Shown: in pieces, positions 11,186 to 18,732 of the stretch
How positions within the stretch are numbered: position 1 is the stretch's first letter
Layout: every line of letters starts with the position of its first letter
Source: a virus
Strand: one strand, 5' to 3'
IMG/VR virus record: IMGVR_UViG_3300042549_005598
Coordinates: 1 to 21,329 of that record
Length of the DNA: 21,329 nucleotides
The notes under the pieces: generated by a model
Told to the model about the DNA's origin: nothing
What the model saw: the letters and a program-made list of their open reading frames with translations, nothing else
Database searches by the model: none
Made by a program: the position numbers and the translations under genes

Positions 11186-11283
11186 ATAGTAAAACGCACT
11201 GGGTTGCCGCAAGTTAGGCAAATATTCCGTTTCAAGTGGACTGAGCTTTGCAGGCTCACTGTTCATCAATGCGCTTTACTATA
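11185..11283 (-). ncRNA. Structured RNA element F (long-stem family), tRNA-like arm
   Basis: The arms at 11185-11201 and 11267-11283 form a 17-bp helix on the minus-strand transcript with two wobbles (G-U and U-G) at the same stem positions as in elements A and B. Its stem differs from D by paired changes (U-A to G-C, A-U to G-C, G-C to A-U). Inside is a TGAGC-CTGCAAA-GCTCA hairpin, the exact format of an anticodon arm, with the same loop as tRNA-Cys(GCA). The 3' end abuts the tRNA-like element at 11116-11185. Confidence 0.6.
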
Positions 11284-11385
11284 CAGAGTGTTGCCACTCT
11301 GTAGATGGGGTCTGAGCCCCAACCAGTTGTCTGACTCCTCAAGTTACCGCCCTGAGTTTTATGCGACTGTCCGCCCATTTCGTTT
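11282..11385 (-). ncRNA. Hairpin-rich leader upstream of element F
   Basis: No protein gene. On the minus strand it carries, in order, a weak ACTC/GAGT stem, TGGGG-CTCAGA-CCCCA (11306-11321), and a perfect 9-bp stem TACAGAGTG/CACTCTGTA with a GCAA (GNRA) tetraloop (11282-11303). None is followed by a T-run, so they are not terminators. It may be the 5' part of the transcript that carries element F, starting near the TATAAT at 11386-11391. Confidence 0.4.
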
Positions 11386-11391
11386 ATTATA
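11386..11391 (-). promoter_or_regulatory. Possible -10 element upstream of the element F/tRNA run
   Basis: TATAAT on the minus strand, 39 nt downstream of a terminator and upstream of the hairpin-rich segment. No good -35 lies at 16-18 nt, so either an activator is needed or this is fortuitous. Confidence 0.35.
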
Positions 11392-11430
11392 GTGGTGTCA
11401 CGGTTCTCGTTACCTACTCCACTTACTGCC

Positions 11431-11463
11431 AAAAACAAAAAACCCTAGGGGTTAGCCTAGGGT
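11431..11463 (-). terminator. Rho-independent terminator
   Basis: On the minus strand a perfect 8-bp stem ACCCTAGG/CCTAGGGT (11456-11463 with 11442-11449) with a 6-nt loop, followed by TTTTTTGTTTTT. It ends transcription of the 50-residue gene and separates it from the downstream RNA/tRNA run. Confidence 0.85.
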
Positions 11464-11492
11464 CTGTGTAGTTTGGATATTAGCTTGTGTGC

Positions 11493-11645
11493 TTAACTAT
11501 CCTGTTCTCCACGGACCCTGACGGTGCCCTCTGGTGTACGATCACTATTAATCGCAGACGCAAAGGCGCATACTGACCAATAGGCTGATGTGCCTAGTTT
11601 GGGCTGGTGCGATATCTGCGAAGGATTAAAAGTGTTTGTTTTCAT
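11493..11645 (-). CDS. Hypothetical 50-residue protein, stand-alone unit
   Basis: MKTNTFNPSQISHQPKLG..., 50 residues, with a small hydrophobic centre (SAYWSVCAFASAI) and a charged tail ending GEQDS. Family unknown. It lies between a perfect-hexamer sigma70 promoter (11655-11684) and a rho-independent terminator (11431-11463), making a one-gene unit of the kind used for early host-directed phage proteins (inference). The ATG lies 9 nt after the -10, so the predicted transcript begins only two or three nucleotides before it; no ribosome binding site is present. Confidence 0.65.
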   Translation of the reverse strand: MKTNTFNPSQISHQPKLGTSAYWSVCAFASAINSDRTPEGTVRVRGEQDS

Positions 11646-11654
11646 ATTAAAGTA

Positions 11655-11684
11655 ATTATACGTTTATTTAGTCTTTCTTGTCAA
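11655..11684 (-). promoter_or_regulatory. Consensus sigma70 promoter
   Basis: TTGACA (11679-11684), 18-nt spacer, TATAAT (11655-11660) on the minus strand: both hexamers match the consensus exactly. The -35 overlaps the last codons of the MazG-like gene. It drives the 50-residue gene. Confidence 0.85.
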
Positions 11685-11971
11685 GCATTGTATTCTTTCG
11701 TTTCACCAAAAATGTTACTCCACTGGTGAAGCTTGGCAATCTTCCTGGCTGATGCTGCGGCCAGGCCTGCTTCTGTTACTATGTTGTTTTCTAGCAATAA
11801 GTCTACCATTGCTAAAAAATCACCTATCTCTTGTTCCAATGCTTCCTGGTTGGTCTGGCCACTCTTGTGTGTTGTATCAAAACCAAACCGTTGTACTTTA
11901 CTGATCTCTTGTATGACCTCAGCAGCTTCTTCCTGCGTGATGATTAATATTTCTCTTATAATTTCGTTCAT
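11681..11971 (-). CDS. MazG-like nucleotide pyrophosphohydrolase (96 aa)
   Basis: A 96-residue all-alpha protein of the MazG/dUTPase-like NTP pyrophosphatase superfamily. EEAAEVIQEISKVQRFGFD (about 14-32) carries the E-x-x-E metal-binding helix and LEQEIGDFLAMVDLLL (about 46-61) the E-x-x-D helix that completes the Mg site. These enzymes hydrolyse NTPs or dNTPs to monophosphate and pyrophosphate, and marine phages often carry one. A weak AGG lies upstream of the ATG at 11971. It follows tRNA-Leu(TAA). Confidence 0.82.
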   Translation of the reverse strand: MNEIIREILIITQEEAAEVIQEISKVQRFGFDTTHKSGQTNQEALEQEIGDFLAMVDLLLENNIVTEAGLAAASARKIAKLHQWSNIFGETKEYNA

Positions 11972-11990
11972 GTTATCCTGTTATCTGTCT

Positions 11991-12075
11991 TGGTACGAGA
12001 GGAGGGACTTGAACCCTCAATCCTTACGGCGCAAAATTTTAAGTCTTGTGTGTATACCAATTCCACCACTCTCGC
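11991..12075 (-). tRNA. tRNA-Leu(TAA)
   Basis: Type II tRNA of 85 nt with acceptor GCGAGAG/CTCTCGT, A73 and CCA. The anticodon arm CAAGA-CTTAAAA-TTTTG gives TAA. It has a long variable arm, and T-arm GAGGG-TTCAAGT-CCCTC. Confidence 0.92.
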
Positions 12076-12083
12076 ATTATTAC

Positions 12084-12158
12084 TGGTCCGGCGTGCAGGA
12101 ATCGAACCCACATTCTAGAGGTAGAAGCTCTATGTTCTATCCGTTGAACTAACGCCAG
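12084..12158 (-). tRNA. tRNA-Arg(TCT)
   Basis: Acceptor CTGGCGT/ACGCCGG, A73 and encoded CCA. The anticodon arm TAGAG-CTTCTAC-CTCTA gives TCT. The T-arm GTGGG-TTCGATT-CCTGC has two G-U pairs. Confidence 0.92.
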
Positions 12159-12163
12159 ATATT

Positions 12164-12239
12164 TGGTGCTCCCACTTGGACTTGAACCAAGGACCAAAGG
12201 ATTATGAGTCCTCTGCTCTGACCACTGAGCTACAGGAGC
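12164..12239 (-). tRNA. tRNA-Met(CAT), second of two
   Basis: Acceptor GCTCCTG/TGGGAGC, A73 and encoded CCA. The anticodon arm AGGA-CTCATAA-TCCT gives CAT, and the T-loop is TTCAAGT. The sequence differs from the CAT tRNA at 5011-5087, so the two may have different roles (elongator Met, or Ile with lysidine). Confidence 0.9.
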
Positions 12240-12251
12240 AACTAAGTACGT

Positions 12252-12281
12252 ATTATATACTTATTGTTATTTAATTGTCAA
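12252..12281 (-). promoter_or_regulatory. Consensus sigma70 promoter
   Basis: TTGACA (12276-12281), 18-nt spacer, TATAAT (12252-12257) on the minus strand, both exact. The expected start is about 12245, just before tRNA-Met. It marks the border between the late-type gene on its right and the tRNA cluster on its left. Confidence 0.85.
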
Positions 12282-13901
12282 CTACCTGCGTTCTCTGCCT
12301 ACGCCAGCATCACCAGCAGGCTTTTCAACTTTTGCAGTACGTTTGGGACGCAATTCTACATTTTTACCAGTGATAACATTTGGCAATGCAGCCTTGGGTG
12401 CAGAATCAGAATACTGATCTTTGATTTTAGATGTATTGAAGCTAAAACTAATTTTACGACTGGGCCGTGTTCTGGCAGTATAACTGTCAGCATCAACTTC
12501 TATTCTACCAGAAAATACTGGCGGCCAAGTCACTTGAAATCCAGTATATGCCAATCCGCCGGCTTTGTCGGTCTTGGTTTTGGCATATACCTGAATCAGA
12601 TTACTTTTGTTCAATACTGTTTTAAAAAAGTCAGTGATTCTTTCAGAGTCTTTGTTTAGTGTACTTGCCACAGTTTTAGCACATATTGCTAAAAGATGGT
12701 AACCCAGTTGATATTCTGGATGTGTGGAATCTGGGTTGTAAGATACAGTGCCCAATAAACTTTTCCATCCTGGCGTCATTTCTGCCGACGCACCAGCTGC
12801 ACCTTTGCCGTAGATCTGAAGTAGATAATCTATATCATCTGAATTTAATATACCATATTGTTTTGCCAATTTAATTGGTGCTTGTATTGCTGAATCGGCA
12901 TCGAGTATTTCAATGGCAGAAATGATGTCGGAATTCTTTTTAAGGAAAGGTCTTCCAAAATCATACGTTCTTAATGTCTCTGCAATGGTGGCAGTACTGG
13001 GGCGGCCACCACCTTTACTGTCCTTGACACTCACGTCAAGTTTATCGGAACCAAAATGTACATATGCATCGATTAATTTTTCAGCTTTGGCTGGGAAACT
13101 CGCTGCTGTCACTCCACCCCAGCTAGTGCCCATTGGTCCCAACAGATCTTTTTCTACCTTTTGGTAATCGCCCGACATAAAATTGCCAGTGGCTAGAGCC
13201 AATGGAACGGCCAACTCACTGAGTTTAATTTCTATGGCTGGTTGAAATTCTGCTAGTCCTGGAACCATGTCCATAGAACCGCGTGATAAATTGGTCAACA
13301 ATATTGGTAAGCCCGTTTTCATCTGATCAGGAATAATCGTACTCTGTTGCAGACCTTTTGCTACTTCTGGGATCAGACTACTAATACTATATTGTACCTG
13401 AGCTTGAATAAAATCAGTGGGCTCGATGGGTATAGCAGCTTTCTTCATTTGTGCAGTCTGAGCCCAGAGACCGGTCTGTATTGCAAATTCTTTGGTTTGC
13501 CAAAAAATACTATTAGGACCAGTACTACGTTTGGCCCGAACTTTCTTAACATATACGTGCATAGATCCACTGTTATCTTGCACTACCACTATCATAGCCG
13601 ATCGACCAGCCTTATCGCCCACCTGTGTCACACTAAGCGGAGCTGGATTTAGGCTTTCAATAACATTTTGTATGTTTATATCACAAATTTCTATTCCCGA
13701 GGAACCCCCGGGCTCGTCGTCATAACGAAGGTCGGGATCAGGAGGTAGCAGTATGAGATCAACCAAGTTAAATTCTTCTTTAGATTGGTTGTGTACAAAT
13801 GGAACACTTTGTCCAGACTGTACTTCAATCCAACGTCGGGCTATGCCGCCAGTGGATTCTATTAGTTCTATTTTGGAGATGAGATCAATTAAGTTACGCA
13901 T
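12282..13901 (-). CDS. Uncharacterised 540-residue phage protein, probably late
   Basis: I start at the ATG at 13901 (MRNLIDLISKIELIEST); the longer frame from GTG at 13940 only adds residues read from the end of the upstream gene. The protein has an N-terminal amphipathic helix, a beta-rich middle with AMIVVVQDNSGSMHVYVKKV (about 103-122), and VHFGSDKLDVSVKDSKGGGRPST (about 279-301). The last segment is reminiscent of the D-x-K patterns of nuclease-fold proteins. The C-terminal 40 residues are Pro/Lys/Arg-rich and probably disordered (VELRPKRTAKVEKPAGDAG). No function recognised. A late-promoter-like AATAAATA ends 4 nt before the ATG, so late expression, probably as a virion-associated or packaged protein, is inferred. 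Confidence 0.75.
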   Translation of the reverse strand: MRNLIDLISKIELIESTGGIARRWIEVQSGQSVPFVHNQSKEEFNLVDLILLPPDPDLRYDDEPGGSSGIEICDINIQNVIESLNPAPLSVTQVGDKAGRSAMIVVVQDNSGSMHVYVKKVRAKRSTGPNSIFWQTKEFAIQTGLWAQTAQMKKAAIPIEPTDFIQAQVQYSISSLIPEVAKGLQQSTIIPDQMKTGLPILLTNLSRGSMDMVPGLAEFQPAIEIKLSELAVPLALATGNFMSGDYQKVEKDLLGPMGTSWGGVTAASFPAKAEKLIDAYVHFGSDKLDVSVKDSKGGGRPSTATIAETLRTYDFGRPFLKKNSDIISAIEILDADSAIQAPIKLAKQYGILNSDDIDYLLQIYGKGAAGASAEMTPGWKSLLGTVSYNPDSTHPEYQLGYHLLAICAKTVASTLNKDSERITDFFKTVLNKSNLIQVYAKTKTDKAGGLAYTGFQVTWPPVFSGRIEVDADSYTARTRPSRKISFSFNTSKIKDQYSDSAPKAALPNVITGKNVELRPKRTAKVEKPAGDAGVGRERR

Positions 13902-13905
13902 CTTG

Positions 13906-13913
13906 TATTTATT
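13906..13913 (-). promoter_or_regulatory. T4 late-promoter-like element (AATAAATA)
   Basis: On the minus strand AATAAATA differs from the T4 late octamer only at the first base. It ends 4 nt before the ATG at 13901 and overlaps the stop codon (TAA, 13909-13911) of the upstream gene. The geometry parallels the two TATAAATA sites at 561-568 and 7715-7722. Confidence 0.5.
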
Positions 13914-14664
13914 GCTGTCGTTCAATATCTTCTTCGACACAACGATTACCGTACTGTATCTCTACAATCTTACAGGGCTTGTCGAAGGGGTTGGTCAGCT
14001 GATGCCATTCTGCTACCGGAATCCGGAATTCCTGGAATTTATTTAACAGTTTGGGAGCCATCCGATATCCACTAGGCATCTGCGTGTTTACTACACATGC
14101 CCCCTCAGACACCATCCAGTATTCAGCACGGTGCTGATGACGTTGCATACTCAGACTCTGACCAGGTTCTACTGTGAGTTCTTTGACTTTGACGCCTTCA
14201 TGCTCGTGCAGCACACGATAGTAGCCCCAGGCACGTTCAGTCCGGGGTGCTTTCCATTCTTCCAGTATCCAACTGCTGCTGTTGCGTTTGTGTTCACCAC
14301 CCACACCAAATGCGAAAGTCACACCAGACACTGACATTTCAGGAATGTTGTCTGCTCTGCGGTCGCCACCATTGGCAAAGATGATCTCGTCGTCTGGGTG
14401 TACACGTTTTATATGCTCTAATAAGGCACATGCTGATCCATCATCGTCATTGAATTCCAATGTGTGGTCCACTGGCTTCATGGAATTTACGATGCTAAAA
14501 CGTTCGGTCATGGGCATGAATGCTCGCCCCTTCTTGCGCTGTAGCCAGGCATCTGAGTTTACGCCAACTATTAGTTTATCACCCAGTATTCTAGCAGCGT
14601 AAAAGTAATCGATATGTCCTGTATGAACAGGGTCAAACCCACCTGATATAACAACAATCTTCAT
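13909..14664 (-). CDS. Cytidylyltransferase-like / cupin fusion (251 aa)
   Basis: The N-terminal half (1-135) is a HIGH-type nucleotidyltransferase: ISGGFDPVHTGHIDYF carries the T/H-x-G-H nucleotide-binding motif, as in heptose- or glycerol-phosphate nucleotidyltransferases. The C-terminal half (about 145-251) is a cupin like the type II mannose-6-phosphate isomerase domain: GYYRVLHEHEGVKVKELTVEPG, then SMQRHQHRAEYWMVSEG (metal-binding His residues) and WHQLTNPF...VEIQYG...EEDIERQ. Together they could make or modify a nucleotide-activated sugar; the substrate is unknown. The ATG at 14664 lies 1 nt after the stop of the methyltransferase gene. Its own stop codon is inside the AATAAATA element of the next gene. 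Confidence 0.85.
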   Translation of the reverse strand: MKIVVISGGFDPVHTGHIDYFYAARILGDKLIVGVNSDAWLQRKKGRAFMPMTERFSIVNSMKPVDHTLEFNDDDGSACALLEHIKRVHPDDEIIFANGGDRRADNIPEMSVSGVTFAFGVGGEHKRNSSSWILEEWKAPRTERAWGYYRVLHEHEGVKVKELTVEPGQSLSMQRHQHRAEYWMVSEGACVVNTQMPSGYRMAPKLLNKFQEFRIPVAEWHQLTNPFDKPCKIVEIQYGNRCVEEDIERQQ

Positions 14665-14665
14665 G

Positions 14666-15421
14666 TTAATCCTTGACGAAATAGAAGTCTTTATCGAACC
14701 ATTTAAAAATTAATTCTTCCTGTCTGACGTGTCCGTATTTGTTCAACGATTCCAACACGCTGGGGTTCAGTAATCCTGCCTGCGCTAGATCATGCCAGCT
14801 GGTGGTGGCCGGATCCATGGGTTCCACGTCACTCTTGTATACTGCCATGCTGAGCCAGGGATCGTTGGCATCCTTGAGGATATAACAATCACGGCAATCA
14901 AAGCCATTGACTGCCAACATGTACATGAGGTTACAGGCATTGTAATGATAATAGCATCCACTGACGCTACGGGTAACTGCTCGATTATATTGGTACGTCT
15001 GAAACTGTGGCACTGTTATCAGCAGCATGCCATCCTGATTCATGGATTGATTCCATACTTTCAGTGTTTGCAGAGGATTTAGTGCGTATTGAAATGCATC
15101 GTGGCACCACAATAGGTCCACTTCCCTGGGAACTACACGTTCCTCAAAGTTGCCGGGCAATGCCCAGACGTTGGGTAGATCCAGTACTTGTTGTTCCAAT
15201 TGGTTGACGTTATGGTCCACAGCATAGCAGATGTAGTTATGTGGCTCTGGTGGATCATCACGTGATTCACGGGTGGCCCACCATGCTAAATCCAATCCAG
15301 ACCCGCATCCGAAGTCCGCAACTACTCGCAGGCTGTCCATAAAATCGTCATATTCATACAGCATTTCCAGGGTCCGTAGACTATGGGCATGACTAGCTTC
15401 GGCATTTTTAAATTGTGACAT
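14666..15421 (-). CDS. Class I SAM-dependent methyltransferase (251 aa)
   Basis: A 251-residue protein with the SAM-binding motif VADFGCGSGLDLAWWA (about 34-49), an acidic post-II residue in YAVDHN (about 67-72), and the motif IV region DLLWCHDAFQYALNPLQTLKVW. This resembles small-molecule or sugar methyltransferases of the ubiE type. The acceptor is unknown; being next to the nucleotidyltransferase-cupin gene, a sugar-nucleotide or glycan substrate is plausible. The start overlaps the upstream 84-residue gene by 14 nt. The C-terminal 60 residues (from about 190) are outside the fold core and unrecognised. Confidence 0.83.
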   Translation of the reverse strand: MSQFKNAEASHAHSLRTLEMLYEYDDFMDSLRVVADFGCGSGLDLAWWATRESRDDPPEPHNYICYAVDHNVNQLEQQVLDLPNVWALPGNFEERVVPREVDLLWCHDAFQYALNPLQTLKVWNQSMNQDGMLLITVPQFQTYQYNRAVTRSVSGCYYHYNACNLMYMLAVNGFDCRDCYILKDANDPWLSMAVYKSDVEPMDPATTSWHDLAQAGLLNPSVLESLNKYGHVRQEELIFKWFDKDFYFVKD

Positions 15422-15662
15422 TATTTAATATATCTGTAATTACTAATGATTTAAGACGTTCCAGTCTGGGTTCCAACTGGTTGCAGGCTTCTGCCACTTC
15501 CAAATTAGTGCCCCAGGTCCGCTGTGTAGCCAAGTGCTTGGCCCATTTGGCGCAATTGTCCTTCTCTATCTGTATGTCGATGGTATTTTCGTGCGGTCGT
15601 GCCTTACAACATGAGTTGTATTCGTCCAGTAGTTCATTAGCTCGGGCACGCCAATCCGTCAT
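15408..15662 (-). CDS. Hypothetical protein (84 aa)
   Basis: An 84-residue, mostly helical and charged protein, MTDWRARANELLDEYNSCCKARPH, then an amphipathic C-terminal half ending LERLKSLVITDILNNVTI. No family recognised. The start overlaps the stop of the upstream UvsY-like gene (ATGA arrangement), and its own end overlaps the methyltransferase start by 14 nt. It is therefore translationally coupled within the recombination operon. It could be a small partner of the UvsY-like protein, but nothing in the sequence shows this. Confidence 0.7.
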   Translation of the reverse strand: MTDWRARANELLDEYNSCCKARPHENTIDIQIEKDNCAKWAKHLATQRTWGTNLEVAEACNQLEPRLERLKSLVITDILNNVTI

Positions 15663-16111
15663 ACAACAACATCCTCCATGCCAGCAGTACGCAATCTGAC
15701 CACGTGGCCCAACATAAAGTTCTTGCTTTCAATACCTTTCATTATACCCAACCATTTGTTGCGTACCAGCGCCACCTCATTGATGATGGTCTCAAAGTCA
15801 ATGACTTCGTCCTCACCATCCACATATTTCTCAGCATCACGGCTGGTCAGGGCACGGGCATATGCTTCCAGATATTTCTGGAAGTGCTTGCGTCTGATCT
15901 TACGCAATTGAATGTTAAGATAGTTTAGCACTGCTTCAATCTCCTGTAGTTGATTGAACCGATGTTCTGTAATTCCTGGCAGTCCACTCAGACTCTTTTC
16001 CACATTGCCGCGAATAGCAATTTCATTTTTAGCCGAGGTCAACTCATCTTCATAAAATTGAATGAAGTTGGGAATTGTGCTCAGGTCATTGACTACACGG
16101 TTATACCACAT
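15659..16111 (-). CDS. UvsY-like recombination mediator candidate (150 aa)
   Basis: A 150-residue, highly charged helical protein. T4 UvsY (137 aa) loads UvsX recombinase onto gp32-coated DNA. Features compatible with that family are a Lys/Arg-rich helix (LRKIRRKHFQKYLEAYARAL, about 70-89), an acidic stretch (KYVDGEDEVIDFE), and a C-terminal segment WLGIMKGIESKNFMLGHVVRLRTAGMED, similar in position and character to the RGFAIKHIQDMRAF end of T4 UvsY. The identity rests on this resemblance plus neighbouring UvsX and gp32 genes. It overlaps the twitch radical SAM gene upstream by 11 nt and the 84-residue gene downstream by 4 nt. Confidence 0.55.
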   Translation of the reverse strand: MWYNRVVNDLSTIPNFIQFYEDELTSAKNEIAIRGNVEKSLSGLPGITEHRFNQLQEIEAVLNYLNIQLRKIRRKHFQKYLEAYARALTSRDAEKYVDGEDEVIDFETIINEVALVRNKWLGIMKGIESKNFMLGHVVRLRTAGMEDVVV

Positions 16112-17351
16112 GCTGTTGGAATTCCATTAACCAAGGGAAAAGAGTTTCCCAATTGGTGTTTCTACGGCGATCGTTTTCATGTAAAAATACAAATAACTTC
16201 TTGATTTCTTGTTCGTTGATACTGCTGTTTTCAATTTCATTTGCTATACCAGTCATGTACTTAATAGCATTGCGTTCCTGGTCAGTACCATTGCCCATCA
16301 ATGATAATATGATATCGAAGTCCTTGTCAAATACACCAGGACCAAATATATTGGGGCGCAGGTAACTGGGGCCTGGTTCAGTCACACTGAAGAAATGTCC
16401 CACTGGTCTGACTTTATTCCACTGTTCCAACCTTACCAATAAATCAGGCATGGCCTTGATGCTTAGGCTGGATATAGTTTGATTGATCTGCAACTTAATC
16501 CAACGTTGGTTCAGCAAATATTCAAAATTCTGTGTCCATTGATCCAACTTCAGACCATGGCGTATATATTCCTGCTCTGGTCCCCAGCAATCTATACTGG
16601 CAGTCAGGTCCAGGCGTTTTAATTTACGTCGTGCCACCAGTGATTTAATTCTGTCAATTTGCTCTGCAAATCTACCATGTGGCAACATGAGGTTGGTGAT
16701 AAAGTTTATTTCACAATCAGGGTTAGGGTTGGCTTCTATAAATTCCAACAAAGTGCCGAATTCTTTTTGTAGGAACGGTTCACCACCCAAAAAATGAAAC
16801 CGCTTTAATGAACGAAAATTGGTCTGCATCCATAACCAAAACTGTTGCTGTAACTCTGCGGTGTTGGTAGCTGGGGCCGGTATCAACTGAACACCATGTT
16901 GGTCAAAAGCACCAAATTTACGATATTCGTCTGCTATTTTAGAACTGATTTCAGGTCCACAATATACACAGGAAAGATTACAGGTGCTATCAAAGAATAC
17001 TTCCAATATGGTGGGAGACACCACTGTGCTGTTGATGTCCGCATCTAATTCTGCAGGATATAGATCAGGGATGGTGTTGTGCAGCATACGATCGCTAAAT
17101 CCACCACTGGTCTCTATATTTTTGCAATAAGTGCATCCGCCAGTGGGCCATTTTCCAGACAGCATCAACAGTCGATCATTGACTTTTACATCAGTATTAT
17201 GAAAATTATAGAAGTTGTCTACAGTTAGCTTGCTGGTGCTGGCGCGGTGGCACGAGTGGCTGGTTCCCCTATTAAGAAATAAAGAACTCCATGCCCATTT
17301 ACTCTGGCATGCAGTACTTGACTGGATCGGGAAGAACCGTTTTTCTTTCAC
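16101..17351 (-). CDS. Twitch-type radical SAM protein (about 416 aa)
   Basis: A radical SAM protein of the type widespread in cyanophages and uncultured marine phages. The N-terminal region has FFPIQSSTACQSKWAWS and a cysteine pair in GGCTYCKN. The radical SAM cluster CNLSCVYC is about 125 residues in, followed by HFLGGEPFLQ (SAM-binding GGE) and NFITNL. The early C-x(n)-C-x2-C cysteines fit a short auxiliary-cluster (twitch) domain. The substrate is unknown, perhaps a peptide or protein. The start is uncertain: I favour GTG at 17351, 4 nt after the stop of the upstream acidic-protein gene, because an ATG at 17402 would add 17 residues that are only the other-frame reading of that gene's acidic tail. 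Confidence 0.85.
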   Translation of the reverse strand: MKEKRFFPIQSSTACQSKWAWSSLFLNRGTSHSCHRASTSKLTVDNFYNFHNTDVKVNDRLLMLSGKWPTGGCTYCKNIETSGGFSDRMLHNTIPDLYPAELDADINSTVVSPTILEVFFDSTCNLSCVYCGPEISSKIADEYRKFGAFDQHGVQLIPAPATNTAELQQQFWLWMQTNFRSLKRFHFLGGEPFLQKEFGTLLEFIEANPNPDCEINFITNLMLPHGRFAEQIDRIKSLVARRKLKRLDLTASIDCWGPEQEYIRHGLKLDQWTQNFEYLLNQRWIKLQINQTISSLSIKAMPDLLVRLEQWNKVRPVGHFFSVTEPGPSYLRPNIFGPGVFDKDFDIILSLMGNGTDQERNAIKYMTGIANEIENSSINEQEIKKLFVFLHENDRRRNTNWETLFPWLMEFQQHVV

Positions 17352-17355
17352 TGAA

Positions 17356-17583
17356 TCAATATTCGTCGTCTTCGTCGTCGGAATCCAACTCGTCATCCGC
17401 ATATTGCTTAAACGATCTTTTTAGTGCTGCATCAGCTGCACTGAACTCCTTGAGTTCTTGATCACCCAACATATCCACCATGACACTCAACAAATTGTCA
17501 GCAGCTTCCTGTCTGTCCTTGGCAGGAATATACTGCTTCAGGATAGTGTATACTTCACTCAAAACATCTACCTCAATACTCAT
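17356..17583 (-). CDS. Small acidic protein between UvsX and the twitch radical SAM gene (75 aa)
   Basis: A 75-residue protein with a helical N-terminal part (MSIEVDVLSEVYTILKQYIP, AADNLLSVMVDMLGDQEL) and a strongly acidic tail (DDELDSDDEDDEY). I recall similar small genes next to uvsX in marine T4-like phages, without known function. The acidic tail could mimic DNA or bind a basic partner, as the gp32 tail does in T4 (inference). The ATG at 17583 overlaps the stop of uvsX (ATGA), so the two are coupled. Confidence 0.75.
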   Translation of the reverse strand: MSIEVDVLSEVYTILKQYIPAKDRQEAADNLLSVMVDMLGDQELKEFSAADAALKRSFKQYADDELDSDDEDDEY

Positions 17584-18656
17584 TCTGCATCATCCTCTAA
17601 ATCGTCATCGATAACAAGAGTTTTAGCCACGAGTTTTTCTTTGTCAGCAAACTCATCCATGACCAGATCCATGATGCTGTTCTCGTTACGATTCCACTCT
17701 TTACGGTAGTACTTATGTACTTCGCCGTTGAGGTCGACATAAGTGTAACGGTTGCCTTCTTTTTTAATGATCTCACGTTTTTCAAACAGATCAAAAAGTC
17801 CTGAGTAGGGATTCATGCCAGTTTCGTAAGGAATCTGAATCTGAATATCTTCGAATGGCTTGGCATAGCGAGTCTTCATGATCTTACATCCAGCTCGGAT
17901 GCCCAGGACATCAGTGACTTTGTTGCCATCTTCATCTTCTTTCAGCTTGAGTTTCTTCATGGCCACCAGAATACTGGATGCAAATACAAAGCCAGCACCA
18001 CCACTGACCACTGGATCAGGATTGTACATGTCTTGACTGGCATAAGTGTGGTTGGTTGCCACCAGGCCAATGCCCAGACTACCAAACATGTTGACACAAT
18101 TGGTGACCAGACTTTTCAGGGCACGTGGTTTGTGGCCCATGTCGCCTTTCATACCGCCTGCTTCAAATTGATCAACTTGTACTGGGGTCATTAACATACC
18201 CAGAGAGTCAATGACAAACAGGACCTTGGGACGATCTGCTTCAGCTAATGTTTTATAGTCTTTGACAAAGGTGGAAATAGTTTTAGCCACATCGTCGATC
18301 ATGGCCATGTTGAGTTTCAGCAGTTTGTCTTCTGATGTATCTACATCCAGAGCATGTAGCCAGGTTTCATCCAGTGCGTTTTCTGAATCGATCAGAACAA
18401 CGTAGATGCCCTGTGCTTGTGCGTTTTTAACCAGGTTACCGGAACAGATAAAACTCTTACCTGAGCCTGATTCGCCTGCGAATACTGTTACTTTGCCCAG
18501 TGGGACTCCTTTCTTGAAGTCGCTTGATATCAGATAATTTAGTGCATAATTGCCAGTGCTGATCCAATCAGTTGGATCATGAAAGCCGATGCTCAGGCCT
18601 TCGATTGATTTGGTAATGTCCTTGCGGAACTTACTCAAGTCGAAAGGTTTTTTCAT
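17580..18656 (-). CDS. uvsX: UvsX, RecA-type recombinase
   Basis: A 358-residue RecA/Rad51-family ATPase that forms filaments on single-stranded DNA and carries out strand exchange in phage recombination-dependent replication and repair. Walker A GESGSGKS is at 61-68, Walker B KVLFVIDS at 144-151, and the catalytic Glu region is VLIDSENALDETW (88-100). The DNA-binding loop region is QFEAGGMKGDMGHKPRALKS, and the core continues through GLVATNHTYASQDMYNPDPVVSGG. The acidic C-terminus (DDDLEDDAE) is typical. AAGGA lies 6 nt before the ATG. It is downstream of gp32 and upstream of the UvsY-like gene, matching the T4 functional trio. Confidence 0.95.
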   Translation of the reverse strand: MKKPFDLSKFRKDITKSIEGLSIGFHDPTDWISTGNYALNYLISSDFKKGVPLGKVTVFAGESGSGKSFICSGNLVKNAQAQGIYVVLIDSENALDETWLHALDVDTSEDKLLKLNMAMIDDVAKTISTFVKDYKTLAEADRPKVLFVIDSLGMLMTPVQVDQFEAGGMKGDMGHKPRALKSLVTNCVNMFGSLGIGLVATNHTYASQDMYNPDPVVSGGAGFVFASSILVAMKKLKLKEDEDGNKVTDVLGIRAGCKIMKTRYAKPFEDIQIQIPYETGMNPYSGLFDLFEKREIIKKEGNRYTYVDLNGEVHKYYRKEWNRNENSIMDLVMDEFADKEKLVAKTLVIDDDLEDDAE

Positions 18657-18732
18657 GTTAGTCCTTGTTGAAGATAACCCAGGCGTACGGATTAATTCCG
18701 CAGAGGCCCGAGCCGTTGGTTACTACAGTTGA

